A stretch of 64,000 nucleotides of DNA from contig NZ_QICJ01000001.1 of assembly GCF_003201105.1 (NCBI RefSeq), forward strand, positions 372,001-436,000, written 5' to 3'. The DNA is from Dyella sp. AtDHG13 (GTDB lineage Bacteria > Pseudomonadota > Gammaproteobacteria > Xanthomonadales > Rhodanobacteraceae). The notes beneath the pieces are model-generated. The model saw only the letters and a program-made list of their open reading frames with translations, did not search any database and was not told where the DNA came from. The position numbers and the translations under genes are program-made. Shown in pieces: positions 1-8,617 of this stretch; the first letter of the stretch is position 1; each line of letters begins with the position of its first letter.

Positions 1-1
1 G

Positions 2-907
2 TCCACGCAGCGCCTGCCTGACCTGGTGCGCGTGGCGTCGGTGCAATACCAGCAGCGGCGCATCCGTTCGTTCGAGGAGTTCGCCACGCAGGTGGAGTAT
101 TTCACCGACATCGCGGCCGACTACAGCGCGGATTTCGTCACCTTCCCCGAGCTGATCACCCTGCAGCTGCTGTCGATCGAGAACGAGGAACTCTCGCCGG
201 TCGAGTCGATCCGCAAGCTCAGCCAGTACACACCGCAGGTGAAGGAGCTCTTCAGCCGGCTGGCCGTGCACTACAACATCAACATCATCGCGGGCTCGCA
301 TCCCACCGAGCAGGCCAACGGCGACATCCACAACGTCTGCTACGTATGCCTGCGCGACGGTTCGATCCACGAGCAGGAGAAGATCCACCCCACGCCGAGC
401 GAACGCACGGTGTGGAACATCACCGGCGGCGACACCGCGGCCACCATCCAGACCGACTGCGGCCCCATCGGCGTGATGATCTGCTACGACTCGGAATTCC
501 CCGAGGTCGCGCGCCATCTCACCGATCAGGGCGCCTTGATCCTGTTCGTGCCGTTCTGCACGGACGTGCGCGAGGGTTACCTGCGCGTGCGCTACTGCTC
601 GCAGGCGCGCGCCATCGAAAACCAGTGCTACGTGGTACTTTCGGGCAACGTCGGCAACCTGCCGGGCGTAAACAATTTCGATATCCAGTACGGCCAGAGC
701 TGCATTCTCACGCCGAGCGATTTTCCCTTCGCCCGCGATGGCATCGCGGCCGACTCCACACCGAACATAGAAACCGTGCTCTTCGCCGACCTGCATCTGG
801 AAAGCCTTGCCCGCGCCCGCAATGCCGGCGCCGTGCAGAACCTCAAGGACCGCCGCTTCGACCTCTACGAAACGCGCTGGACCCGCAAGTCCGAGGCGTC
901 CTTGTGA
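2..907 (+). CDS. Carbon-nitrogen hydrolase (nitrilase superfamily), 5'-truncated
   Basis: The reading frame is open to the left edge of the window, so this is the C-terminal part of a longer protein. The visible ~300 residues form a nitrilase-superfamily domain. The catalytic triad is visible: Glu in FPEL (about nt 146-157), Lys in HEQEKIHP (about nt 370-393) and the nucleophilic Cys in MICYDSEFPE (Cys codon 482-484). Such enzymes hydrolyse amide or nitrile C-N bonds. In many proteobacteria this subfamily is fused to an N-terminal GNAT acetyltransferase domain, and the residues just before nt 26 (LPDL) fit such a linker, so the GTG at 26 is probably internal. The fusion is inference. The stop codon overlaps the GTG of the next gene. 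Substrate unknown. Confidence 0.85.
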   Translation, partial: STQRLPDLVRVASVQYQQRRIRSFEEFATQVEYFTDIAADYSADFVTFPELITLQLLSIENEELSPVESIRKLSQYTPQVKELFSRLAVHYNINIIAGSHPTEQANGDIHNVCYVCLRDGSIHEQEKIHPTPSERTVWNITGGDTAATIQTDCGPIGVMICYDSEFPEVARHLTDQGALILFVPFCTDVREGYLRVRYCSQARAIENQCYVVLSGNVGNLPGVNNFDIQYGQSCILTPSDFPFARDGIAADSTPNIETVLFADLHLESLARARNAGAVQNLKDRRFDLYETRWTRKSEASL

Positions 908-2406
908 GCCATCCGGACGAGGAACGCGAACGCCCGGCCGCCACCGTCACGGGACGCCTCCAGCAGCTGGTCAATTCGGACCTGTTCTCGCCGGTGCAAT
1001 GGCGCCGGCGCATCCTGTTCTGGGGCGGCGCAGTGCTGGTGGGCCTGGCCGCCATCGGTTTCGCGCGAGCGGCCGACTGGGCGTTCGACGTCTTCCACGG
1101 CGTGGTCACGCACAACCGCTACTGGGCGTTCCTGATCACGCCGGCGATGTTCGCGCTGCTGGCATGGCTGACCGAAGGCGCGCTCAAGCCCACGCGCGGC
1201 TCGGGCATTCCGCAAGCCATCGCCGCACTGAAGATCGAGGACGAAGGCTTCCGCGGCAGCCTGCTTTCGCTGCGCGTGGCCATCGGCAAGATGGCCCTGA
1301 CGCTGGCCGCCCTGCTCGGCGGCGCGTCGGTGGGACGCGAGGGCCCGACGGTGCATGTGGGCGCAGGCCTGCTCTATTCGCTGGGACGGCGTTTCGGTTT
1401 CGCGGAACCCGCTGCGGCGGGGCGCTTCATTCTTGCCGGCGCCGCCGCGGGCCTTGCCGCCGCGTTCAACACGCCGCTGGCGGGCATCGTGTTCGCCATC
1501 GAGGAAATGAGCGGCTCGTTCGAGCATCGCATGAGCGGCATCCTGCTGACCGCCGTGTTCGTGGCCGGCCTGGTCTCGCTGGGCACGCTGGGCAATTACG
1601 CCTATTTCGGCCACTTCGACATCGGCCTGCCGCTGGGCAAAGCGTGGTGGGCGGTGCTGGCCACGGGCATCGTGTGCGGCCTCGCCGGCGGTTTCTTCGC
1701 GCGGCTGATCCTACCGCACGACACGGGCTTCCGTGGCTTCGTCGGACGCCTGCGCGCACGCCAGCCGGTGGTGTTCGCCGCTGCCTGCGGCCTGGCGCTG
1801 GTCCTGCTCAGCCAGCTCACGCATACCGGCCTCTACGGCACCGGCTATGCGCAGGCCAAAGACATTCTTGAGGGTCATGCCAACACGGTGCAGAGCTTCG
1901 GCCTGCTGAAGTTCCTGGGCAATATCGCCTCGTACTGGGCCGGCATTCCCGGCGGCATCTTCTCGCCGGCGCTCGCGGTGGGCGCGGGGCTGGGCAACAA
2001 CCTGTGCGTCATCCTGCCGGGCGTGGATCCCTCGGCGGTCGTGCTGCTCGCCATGGCAGGCTACCTTTCCGGCGTCACGCAGGCGCCGCTCACCGCCACG
2101 GTGATTTCCATGGAACTCACCGCCAACCAGCAGATGGTGCTGCCGATCATGGCGACCTGCCTGCTGGCGCGCGCGGCCTCGTCGCTGCTGTCGCGCAAGC
2201 CGGTGTACCGCGCGCTCGCCGACAAGCTGATCGAAGGCTACGAGCGGGAACTGGCGCGACGTGCCGAGCAGGCTTCCGAGGACGAAGACGACGATGCGCA
2301 CGACGCATGGACCGAACACGCGATGGTGGAAGATCCGGCCACGCCGATTCCCCCGCCCCACGAGCCGCCAGCCTCCACGCCATCCAACGACCATCGACCG
2401 TCATGA
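904..2406 (+). CDS. CLC-family chloride channel / H+-Cl- antiporter
   Basis: A 500-residue polytopic inner-membrane protein with all CLC signatures in order: GSGIPQ (residues 99-104), GREGP (144-148, with the external gating Glu146), FAIEEM (about 198-202, with Glu201 where the E. coli antiporter has its proton-transfer Glu) and GIFSP (351-355). Both glutamates are retained, which favours a proton-coupled exchanger over a passive channel; this is inference from the family. There are no CBS domains. The last ~45 residues are acidic then proline-rich and probably disordered. The GTG start at 904 was chosen because it overlaps the upstream TGA and the protein begins just before the first helix; the open frame continues further upstream inside the hydrolase gene but looks like a shadow. 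The 3' end overlaps hutI. Confidence 0.9.
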   Translation: MSHPDEERERPAATVTGRLQQLVNSDLFSPVQWRRRILFWGGAVLVGLAAIGFARAADWAFDVFHGVVTHNRYWAFLITPAMFALLAWLTEGALKPTRGSGIPQAIAALKIEDEGFRGSLLSLRVAIGKMALTLAALLGGASVGREGPTVHVGAGLLYSLGRRFGFAEPAAAGRFILAGAAAGLAAAFNTPLAGIVFAIEEMSGSFEHRMSGILLTAVFVAGLVSLGTLGNYAYFGHFDIGLPLGKAWWAVLATGIVCGLAGGFFARLILPHDTGFRGFVGRLRARQPVVFAAACGLALVLLSQLTHTGLYGTGYAQAKDILEGHANTVQSFGLLKFLGNIASYWAGIPGGIFSPALAVGAGLGNNLCVILPGVDPSAVVLLAMAGYLSGVTQAPLTATVISMELTANQQMVLPIMATCLLARAASSLLSRKPVYRALADKLIEGYERELARRAEQASEDEDDDAHDAWTEHAMVEDPATPIPPPHEPPASTPSNDHRPS

Positions 2407-3638
2407 CGCCACGCTGGGATCACCTGCTGACCAACGCCACGCTCGCCACCTTTGCCGGCGACGCGCCTTACGGCCTGATCGAACAGGGCGCGATCGCGCT
2501 GCATGAAGGGCGCATTGCCTGGATCGGCCCGCAGCGCGCGCTTCCCGCGGATGTCGCCGCGCAGGCGTCGCAGGTGGAAAACCTGGGCGGCGCCGTGGTC
2601 ACGCCGGGACTGATCGATTGCCACACGCACCTCGTGTTCGGCGGCAATCGCGCGCACGAATTCGACATGCGCCTCAATGGCGCCACCTACGAGGAGATCG
2701 CGCGCGCGGGCGGCGGCATCGTCTCGACCGTCAAGGCCACGCGGGAAGCGAGCGAAGACGAACTGTTCGCACAGACGCTGCCGCGCGCACACGCGCTAAT
2801 GAGCGACGGCGCCACCACGCTGGAGATCAAATCCGGCTATGGCCTGGACCTGGATACCGAGCGCCGCATGCTGCGTGTGGCGCGACGGCTGGGCAAGGCG
2901 CTGGGCATCACGGTGCGCACCACCTTTCTCGGCCTGCATGCCCTGCCGCCGGAATACCGCGACAACCGCGACGGCTACGTCACGCTGATGTGCGACGAGG
3001 TATTGCCTGCGCTTGCCGGCGAAGGCCTGGTCGATGCGGTCGATACCTTCTGCGAAACCATCGGCTTCACGCCGCAGGAAACACGACGCGTATTCGATCG
3101 CGCGACGCAACTGGGCCTGCCCGTGAAGCTGCACGCCGAGCAGCTGTCGGATCTCGATGGCGCGGCCCTGGTCGCCGAGTTCCAGGGGCTGTCCGCCGAT
3201 CATCTGGAATACCTCAGCGAAAATGGCATCCGCGCCATGGCCGAGGCCGGCACGGTGGCCGTGCTGCTGCCGGGCGCGTTCTACGCATTGCGCGAAACCA
3301 AGCTGCCGCCCATCGCCAGCCTTCGCCGGCACGGCGTGGCCATGGCCGTCGCGACCGACTGCAATCCCGGCACGTCGCCCCTGCTCTCGCTGCGTCTGGC
3401 CGCGGGCATGGCGTGCACGCTGTTCCGTCTCACGCCGGAAGAGGCGCTGCGTGGCGTGACCGTGCACGCGGCGAAGGCGCTCGGTCTCAGCGACCGTGGC
3501 ACGCTGGAGGTGGAAAAGCGGGCCGATCTGGCCGTATGGAACGTGAAGCAGCCGGCGGAGCTGTGCTACTGGATAGGCGGTAATCAGGCCCTGCGCAAGC
3601 TCTTTATCGCCGGGGCAAGCCAGCCAGCGAACGGCTGA
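2403..3638 (+). CDS. hutI: Imidazolonepropionase
   Basis: A 411-residue metal-dependent amidohydrolase that opens the imidazolone ring of 4-imidazolone-5-propanoate to give N-formimino-L-glutamate, the third step of histidine degradation in the cytoplasm. The metal-binding pattern is visible: DCHTH (His74, His76), HAEQ (His244), DHLEY (His267) and TDCNPGTS (Asp319). Length matches the family. The ATG at 2403 overlaps the CLC stop as ATGA, so the two are probably translationally coupled. No hutH, hutU or hutG is present in the window, so the rest of the pathway must lie elsewhere, perhaps left of the edge. A strong terminator follows 20 bp downstream. Confidence 0.95.
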   Translation: MTPRWDHLLTNATLATFAGDAPYGLIEQGAIALHEGRIAWIGPQRALPADVAAQASQVENLGGAVVTPGLIDCHTHLVFGGNRAHEFDMRLNGATYEEIARAGGGIVSTVKATREASEDELFAQTLPRAHALMSDGATTLEIKSGYGLDLDTERRMLRVARRLGKALGITVRTTFLGLHALPPEYRDNRDGYVTLMCDEVLPALAGEGLVDAVDTFCETIGFTPQETRRVFDRATQLGLPVKLHAEQLSDLDGAALVAEFQGLSADHLEYLSENGIRAMAEAGTVAVLLPGAFYALRETKLPPIASLRRHGVAMAVATDCNPGTSPLLSLRLAAGMACTLFRLTPEEALRGVTVHAAKALGLSDRGTLEVEKRADLAVWNVKQPAELCYWIGGNQALRKLFIAGASQPANG

Positions 3639-3657
3639 ACGGTTCTGTCGCGCCCAT

Positions 3658-3688
3658 AAAAAAGCCCCCGCATTGGCGGGGGCTTTTT
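3658..3688. terminator. Bidirectional rho-independent terminator
   Basis: GCCCCCGC (3664-3671) pairs with GCGGGGGC (3676-3683), flanked by an A run before and five T after, so it can work in both directions. It sits between convergent hutI (+) and the bTHX gene (-). Confidence 0.9.
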
Positions 3689-3703
3689 GCGAAGCGCGAC
3701 GGC

Positions 3704-3865
3704 TTAGGCCGACTTCTTCTTCGGCGCGGCCTTCTTGGCAGCTGCCGGCTTGGTCACGGTCGCCTTGCCGCCGGCGACGGCCGGCTGCACCGAATGAGCG
3801 CGGCTGTTGCCGTAGCTGCCACGATAGGTCTTGCCACGACGGGTCCTGCGATCGCCCTTGCCCAT
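3704..3865 (-). CDS. Small 30S ribosomal protein bTHX family
   Basis: A 53-residue, very basic protein beginning MGKGDRRTRRGKTYRGSYG, which matches the THX signature (MGKGDxxTxRGKxxxGSxG) of a small protein bound in the 30S head. An AAGGAG ribosome binding site (complement of 3872-3877) lies 6 bases before the ATG. The THX core is only about 25-30 residues; here it is followed by an Ala/Lys-rich tail ending AAKKAAPKKKSA that resembles histone-H1-like tails and probably contacts RNA. The gene ends just before the shared terminator. It is small enough to be missed by automatic callers. Confidence 0.85.
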   Translation of the reverse strand: MGKGDRRTRRGKTYRGSYGNSRAHSVQPAVAGGKATVTKPAAAKKAAPKKKSA

Positions 3866-3943
3866 GGGGAACTCCTTGATTCGTTGGGGTGAATACGGCC
3901 GACCATCGTATCAGCGACCGCCCAAAGCGCAATAGTCGGCAAA

Positions 3944-4924
3944 TTAATGGCAACGGGGGCCGGCGCAGCCGCGCGTCCCGTCCGTACAGGGCTCGGAATC
4001 CACCTGCACGGTAACGTGCTGGATGCTGAAGCGTTCCGCCAGCACCTGGTTGATCGCGCGGATAGCCGAACCGCTACTGGCACCGTCATGCAGCTCGGCA
4101 TGCAGCGTCGCCATGCGCGACCCCGACGCCAGCTGCCACACGTGCAGGTGATGCACGTCGCGAATGGAGGCGTCGGCATCGCGCAACGCCGCTTCGACGT
4201 CGCCGGTGTTCATGCCTTCGGGCACGCCTTCCAGCAGGATGTGCGAGGAACGCCGCAGCAGGCGCCACGCGCTGTTGAGGATCAACAGCGACACCAGCAG
4301 CGAAAGCACCGGATCCGCCCAGTTCCAGCCCATCCAGCGCACCAGCAGCGCGGCCACCACGGCGGCCACGGAGCCGAGCAGATCGCCCAGCACATGCAGC
4401 GTGGCGCCGGCGAGGTTCACGTCGTCGTGCGCGTGCCCGTGCAGCGTGCTCAGCACCAGCACGTTCACCACCAGGCCGATCAGTGCCACCACCAGCATCA
4501 TCCCCGAAAGGATGTGCGCGGGCTCGAACAATCGGGTGATCGCCTCGTAGGCAATGAAGGCGACCAGCACGAACTGCGTCAGCGCGTTGACGAAGCCCGC
4601 GAGCACTTCCAGCCGTCCATAGCCATAGCTGCGCCGCGCATCCGCCGGCCGGCGGGCGAACCATGCACCGGCTACGGCGAGCAGCAACGCCAGTGCGTCG
4701 ATCAGCATGTGCCCTGCATCAGCCACCAGCGCCAGCGAACCGGACCAGAAGCCGCCCACCGCCTCCACCACCATCATCGCGGTGGTGAGCACGAAGGCGA
4801 AGATCAGCTTCTTTTCGCGCCCGGTGACGCCGCCGTGGGCATGATCGTGCGCATGCGCATGACCTTGTGCATGGCCATGGCCGTGATGATCGTGATCGTG
4901 GGTGTGCGCGTGCGCGGAACTCAT
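3944..4924 (-). CDS. Cation diffusion facilitator (zinc/divalent metal exporter)
   Basis: A 326-residue inner-membrane transporter of the CDF (ZitB/CzcD) family, expected to export Zn2+ (possibly Co2+/Cd2+) in exchange for protons. The first 31 residues carry about 13 histidines in HxH and HDHDHH runs, probably a cytoplasmic metal-loading segment. The transport-site HxxxD pairs are present in TM2 (His72/Asp76) and TM5 (His177/Asp181). About six transmembrane helices are followed by a cytoplasmic domain from roughly residue 220 with HHLHVW. The C-terminus ends CTDGTRGCAGPRCH, with three Cys and one His that could bind another metal. It lies downstream of merC-like and zur on the same strand, which points to zinc homeostasis. 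Confidence 0.92.
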   Translation of the reverse strand: MSSAHAHTHDHDHHGHGHAQGHAHAHDHAHGGVTGREKKLIFAFVLTTAMMVVEAVGGFWSGSLALVADAGHMLIDALALLLAVAGAWFARRPADARRSYGYGRLEVLAGFVNALTQFVLVAFIAYEAITRLFEPAHILSGMMLVVALIGLVVNVLVLSTLHGHAHDDVNLAGATLHVLGDLLGSVAAVVAALLVRWMGWNWADPVLSLLVSLLILNSAWRLLRRSSHILLEGVPEGMNTGDVEAALRDADASIRDVHHLHVWQLASGSRMATLHAELHDGASSGSAIRAINQVLAERFSIQHVTVQVDSEPCTDGTRGCAGPRCH

Positions 4925-4984
4925 GCGTAAATGCTAGAAACCCTAGGCGCCGTTACACAATCACGGCGCGATATGCCGCGATCG

Positions 4985-5410
4985 TCAGTGAACGCACTGC
5001 GGACCGTGCACGTGCAGCGCGCGATGCGTGCGCAGGTTGACGAAATGGCCCGCCGCCACCAGCAGGCCGCCGCAGGTGACGAGCACACTGTGCAGGCCAA
5101 TGGAGTATTTCTCGGCAAAGGTGACGCCGATGATCAGCAAGGCCAGCCCCGGCAGCGCCAGCAACAAGGCCAACGGACGATGATGATGGCGATAGCCGCT
5201 GATCAGGCTGAACAGGGCCAGCGCGCTCGCGAACATGACGAACCCCCGTTCGAACGCATGATCGGCCAGGAAGCCGAGCCCGAGCACGGGCAGCAGCGCG
5301 AGCACGAACGGCAGTGCCGCGCAGTGAATGGCGCACAGGAACGACGCCACCGTGCCTACCCGGTCTGCCAGGGACCACCAGCGCGTCTTGTTCGGTTGGG
5401 GAGCTTCCAT
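4985..5410 (-). CDS. MerC-domain membrane protein
   Basis: A 141-residue protein with about four transmembrane helices and the MerC signature CAIHCAALP in the first helix, where the paired Cys would bind a metal ion. MerC was first known as a mercury-uptake protein; chromosomal relatives without mer genes are usually of unknown function. No merA, merR or merT is present. The neighbours (zur, CDF) and a Zur-box-like palindrome just upstream suggest a zinc-related role (inference). The C-terminus has LRTHRALHVHGPQCVH, another possible metal site. The start at 5410 (MEAPQPNK) was preferred over the ATG at 5467, because the latter abuts a perfect -10 element and would be almost leaderless. Confidence 0.8.
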   Translation of the reverse strand: MEAPQPNKTRWWSLADRVGTVASFLCAIHCAALPFVLALLPVLGLGFLADHAFERGFVMFASALALFSLISGYRHHHRPLALLLALPGLALLIIGVTFAEKYSIGLHSVLVTCGGLLVAAGHFVNLRTHRALHVHGPQCVH

Positions 5411-5467
5411 CGGATCGGGGCCGGAGCGGAGCACGGACCGGGCCTTGGGGTAGCCCGTTCCGCGCAT

Positions 5468-5480
5468 GTTACATTATAAC
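5468..5480 (-). promoter_or_regulatory. Zur-box-like operator overlapping a -10 element
   Basis: Read on the minus strand this is GTTATAATGTAAC, a 6-1-6 inverted repeat with one mismatch (GTTATA / TGTAAC) that matches the core of gammaproteobacterial Zur sites. It contains a perfect TATAAT, so a bound repressor would block RNA polymerase at the merC-like promoter. It lies between zur and the merC-like gene. No clear -35 was found. Zur binding is inferred from the motif and the adjacent zur gene. Confidence 0.6.
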
Positions 5481-5525
5481 GTCGCAAACGCAAGCCACGT
5501 GAACCCGGCCGTTCAGGCCAGTGGA

Positions 5526-6032
5526 TCAGCTCTTGCGGCAGTTCTTGCAGAGGCCGTGCACTTCCAGCGTCTGCGCCTGCGGACGGAAGCCGAAGGCCTT
5601 GGCCTGCGCCTCGATCAGCTCCGCCACGCGCTCGTCGCACACTTCCTGGGCGCTGGAGCAGTTGTCGCAGATGAGGAACGGCACCTGATGCGCCTCCGCC
5701 GGGTGATGGCAGGACACGAAGGCGTTGATGGATTCCAGCTTGTGGATGAAGCCGTGCTCGAGCAGGAAATCGAGCGCGCGGTACACCGTGGGCGGCGCCG
5801 CGTTGCCATGGCGTTCGCGCAGCTGGTCCAGCAGGTCGTACGCCTTCACCGGCTTGCCGGCGCCGGCCACCAGCTCCAGCACTTCCTTGCGCAGCGGCGT
5901 CAGCCGCAGGCCACGCTCTTCGCTGGCATGCTCCACCGCACGCACGAAGCTCTGCGCATCGTCGTGATGATGATGGTGTGCATGCGGCTTGTCGGCGGTA
6001 TGGCTCAATGGAATCTCCTCGCCCGGCATCAT
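5526..6032 (-). CDS. zur: Zinc uptake regulator, Fur family
   Basis: A Fur-family repressor of 168 residues with an N-terminal winged helix (about 40-100, with TVYRALDFL in the recognition region) and a C-terminal dimerisation domain. The structural-zinc CxxC pairs are present as CDNC (Cys122/Cys125) and CKNC (Cys162/Cys165), and Cys108-His-His starts the regulatory metal region. An N-terminal HAHHHHHDD run is typical of Zur rather than Fur. The neighbours (CDF, MerC-like, Zur box) support zinc. Start choice is uncertain: the ATG-ATG at 6032/6029 has no Shine-Dalgarno, whereas a TTG at 6008 has GAGGAG 6 bases upstream and would shorten the protein by 8 residues. Confidence 0.88.
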   Translation of the reverse strand: MMPGEEIPLSHTADKPHAHHHHHDDAQSFVRAVEHASEERGLRLTPLRKEVLELVAGAGKPVKAYDLLDQLRERHGNAAPPTVYRALDFLLEHGFIHKLESINAFVSCHHPAEAHQVPFLICDNCSSAQEVCDERVAELIEAQAKAFGFRPQAQTLEVHGLCKNCRKS

Positions 6033-6080
6033 ACACCGTCGCTTACATGAGGCCTGCGGCGAGGCAGCGCAAGCGCGTGC

Positions 6081-6356
6081 TCAGCGCTGCCCCGGCAACG
6101 GCGGCGGCCCCGTGCGCCGCGGCCTCGCCAGCACGACGATCCAGCCGATGGGCCCAAGCACGGCGGCCCAGACCACACCCTCCACCGTGCGTCCCCGCCA
6201 CCAGCCGAGCAGCGCGCCGACCGCGATGAACGCCACGTTCCACCACAGCAGCGCCACCCACGGCACCATGCCCATGAGGTTCAGGAAAACCTGCAGGAAC
6301 GCCTCGGGGCTGTCCGGGTCCACGCCCTGCATCGCCTTTTCCAGCCAGTGCTCCAC
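6081..6356 (-). CDS. Small inner-membrane protein of unknown function
   Basis: A 91-residue protein not assigned to a family. It starts with a short soluble segment (MEHWLEKAMQGVDPDSPEAF), followed by two hydrophobic helices (about residues 27-50 and 58-77) separated by a WWRGRTVEG loop, and a proline/arginine-rich tail ending PPPLPGQR. It is divergent from the response regulator gene at 6483 and lies upstream of zur on the same strand. Composition matches neighbouring genes, so it is probably a real gene. Confidence 0.6.
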   Translation of the reverse strand: MEHWLEKAMQGVDPDSPEAFLQVFLNLMGMVPWVALLWWNVAFIAVGALLGWWRGRTVEGVVWAAVLGPIGWIVVLARPRRTGPPPLPGQR

Positions 6357-6482
6357 GCCGGGTCCGTCCTCTGATTACGATAGATGGATGATGATGCGTC
6401 GATGGCCGGCCTGCATACTGCGCGCCGTCCGAGCATCCCGCCGCGACCACGCCACAGCAACGGATCAGGGCATCCCCACGCC

Positions 6483-7184
6483 ATGCGCTGCCTGCTCATT
6501 GAAGACGACATCCCCACCGCGGAGCTGATCCGCGAGGGCCTGGCCGAGGCGGGCCACCAGGTGGAAGCCTGCCATGACGGCGCCACCGGCCTGGCGCGCG
6601 TCAGCAGCGAGCGTTGGGATCTGGTCGTGCTGGACCGCATGCTGCCCGACGCCGTGGATGGCCTGGATATCCTCGCCGCCATGCGCCTGCGTGATGACCG
6701 CACGCCGGTGCTCGTGCTCAGCGCGCTCAGCAGCCTGGACGAGCGCGTGCGCGGCCTGCGCAGCGGTGGCGACGATTACCTGACCAAGCCCTTTGCGCTG
6801 GATGAAATGCTCGCCCGCGTGGAAGCGTTGGCGCGACGCGCTGGCCAGCGCCCGGAGCCCGACGTGCTGAGCGCCGGCGACCTCACCCTGGAACCGCGCA
6901 CGCGCCGCGTATTCCGCAACGGCCATCCCGTGCCGCTGCAGCCGCGCGAATACCAGTTGCTGGAATACCTGATGCGCCACCAGGGCGAAGTGGTGACGCG
7001 CAAGATGCTGCTCGCCGCGGTATGGGGTTTCCACTTCGATCCGGAAACCAACGTGATCGACGTGCAGATGAGCCGGCTGCGCAACAAGATCGACCAGGAT
7101 GGCGCCGCGCCTTTGATCCGCACCGTGCGTGGCGTCGGCTTCACCCTCGGCGCCGGGCGCGACGAACCGCATGCCGCTGAGTGA
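6483..7184 (+). CDS. OmpR/PhoB-type response regulator
   Basis: A 233-residue two-component regulator. The receiver domain has the acidic pocket (Glu7-Asp8-Asp9), the phospho-acceptor Asp51 in VVLDRMLP, and Lys in DYLTKPF. It is followed by a winged-helix DNA-binding domain (about 130-225) with LQPREYQLLEYL and TVRGVGFTL. The receiver has a slightly unusual DAVDG after MLP. The ATG at 6483 (MRCLLIEDD) was chosen because the receiver fold begins there. It overlaps the histidine kinase gene by 14 bases and heads the efflux operon, so it probably controls the RND genes downstream in response to metal or another envelope signal (inference). Confidence 0.92.
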   Translation: MRCLLIEDDIPTAELIREGLAEAGHQVEACHDGATGLARVSSERWDLVVLDRMLPDAVDGLDILAAMRLRDDRTPVLVLSALSSLDERVRGLRSGGDDYLTKPFALDEMLARVEALARRAGQRPEPDVLSAGDLTLEPRTRRVFRNGHPVPLQPREYQLLEYLMRHQGEVVTRKMLLAAVWGFHFDPETNVIDVQMSRLRNKIDQDGAAPLIRTVRGVGFTLGAGRDEPHAAE

Positions 7185-8550
7185 CTTCCGCCATTCCGTG
7201 GTGTTCCGCATGGCCGCGGGCTATGGCCTGCTGCTGTTGCTGTCGGTGGCCCTCATCGCCGCGGTGTTCTACGTGGGCACTGCAGGCTTGCTCAAGAGCA
7301 ATATCGACGAGCAGTTGCGCAGCCACACCCGGCAGCTGGTACAGGAAGAACAACAGCGCGGCATGGACGCCCTGACCGGCGATATCCACGACCTGCTGAC
7401 CGACAACCAGGACAGCGATACCGAGATCTACCTGCTGCTGGATGCGCATGGCAGGAAGACCATCGGCAACCTCACCGCATGGCCCGCCTCGGCAGTCGCC
7501 GGTGACGGCATGCACGAGCTGGAAGTGAGCCGCCTCGACCGGCACGCGGCCAGCCGCCTGCTGAGCCATCGCTTTGCCGATGGCAGCGTGCTGCTGGTCG
7601 GCCGCGACATGCAGGACGTGCGCACACTCGAACACCGCATCGTGGTGGCCTTCGGCGTGGGCGGCATGCTGGCGTTGCTGCTGGCCGGCGGCGGCGCGCT
7701 GCTGTTCCGCACGCAACTGCAGCGGCAGCTCAAGGCCATCCATCGCACCACCACGGAAGTGGCCGCCGGCCGGCTGGACCGTCGCATCGCCGTGGGCCGC
7801 TCGCGCGACGAGTTCGCCATCGTGGCGCGCGACGTCAACGACATGCTCGACGAGATCGAGCGCCTGATGGACAGCACGCGCCAGGTATCCAATGCCATCG
7901 CGCATGACCTGCGCACGCCGCTGGGACGCGTGCGCGCGGCGCTGGAGCAGGCGCTGCGCTCGCCGCAACGGGACGCCCGACTGCCACGCGACGCGCAATA
8001 CGCCATCGACGAGATCGACGGCCTGATCACTGTGCTGGACAAGATGCTGCAGATCGCCGAGGCCGAATCGGGCGTGCGCCGCGGCCATTTCGAAGCACTG
8101 CCGCTGGACGCCTTGCTGGGCGACCTGGCCGAGCTCTATCAACCAGCGGCCGAGTTGCGCTCGATCAGCCTGCAGTGGATGGTGGAAGGCGCAGCCTGCG
8201 TGATGGCCGACCGCCACCTGCTGGCCGGCGTGCTGGCGAACCTGCTGGATAACGCTTTCAAGTATGCCGGCGAAGGCGCTCTCGTCGTGATGAAGGCGCA
8301 GCCCATGGGCGAATGGGTTCACATCAGCGTGCAGGACGACGGCCCCGGCATGCCCGACGCCGCGCTTGCGCGCGCCACCGAGCGTTTCTTCCGCGTGGAC
8401 AGCAGCCGCCACCAGCGCGGCAACGGACTGGGCCTGAGCATCGTGGCGGCGGTGGTGTCGCTGCATCGTGGTCGGCTCACGCTGGAAAACACCCATCCGG
8501 GCCTGCGCGTGGCCATCGACCTGCCCGGCGCCAACCTTTCCAAATCGTAA
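7171..8550 (+). CDS. Sensor histidine kinase
   Basis: A 459-residue inner-membrane kinase, partner of the overlapping response regulator. TM1 is about 13-35, followed by a ~120-residue periplasmic sensor region, TM2 about 157-179, HAMP about 180-235, and a HisKA domain with the phospho-accepting His245 in AIAHDLRTPLG. The ATPase domain has NLLDNAFKYAG (N box), DDGPGMP (G1) and GNGLGLSI (G2). All catalytic motifs are intact. The periplasmic part has no His-rich or Cys motif that would name a metal ligand, so the signal is unknown. It ends 67 bp before the adaptor gene. Confidence 0.92.
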   Translation: MPLSDFRHSVVFRMAAGYGLLLLLSVALIAAVFYVGTAGLLKSNIDEQLRSHTRQLVQEEQQRGMDALTGDIHDLLTDNQDSDTEIYLLLDAHGRKTIGNLTAWPASAVAGDGMHELEVSRLDRHAASRLLSHRFADGSVLLVGRDMQDVRTLEHRIVVAFGVGGMLALLLAGGGALLFRTQLQRQLKAIHRTTTEVAAGRLDRRIAVGRSRDEFAIVARDVNDMLDEIERLMDSTRQVSNAIAHDLRTPLGRVRAALEQALRSPQRDARLPRDAQYAIDEIDGLITVLDKMLQIAEAESGVRRGHFEALPLDALLGDLAELYQPAAELRSISLQWMVEGAACVMADRHLLAGVLANLLDNAFKYAGEGALVVMKAQPMGEWVHISVQDDGPGMPDAALARATERFFRVDSSRHQRGNGLGLSIVAAVVSLHRGRLTLENTHPGLRVAIDLPGANLSKS

Positions 8551-8617
8551 CTGTCGCCAGCCGAAGGCCTGGCTTAGGGTGGCGGGGTTTCCCTGCCCGG
8601 CGGCTCTCCCAGGTTTC

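Noticed and set aside
4985-5410. A mercury-resistance operon, suggested by the MerC domain
   Set aside because: No merR, merT, merP or merA lies nearby and the context is zinc-related.
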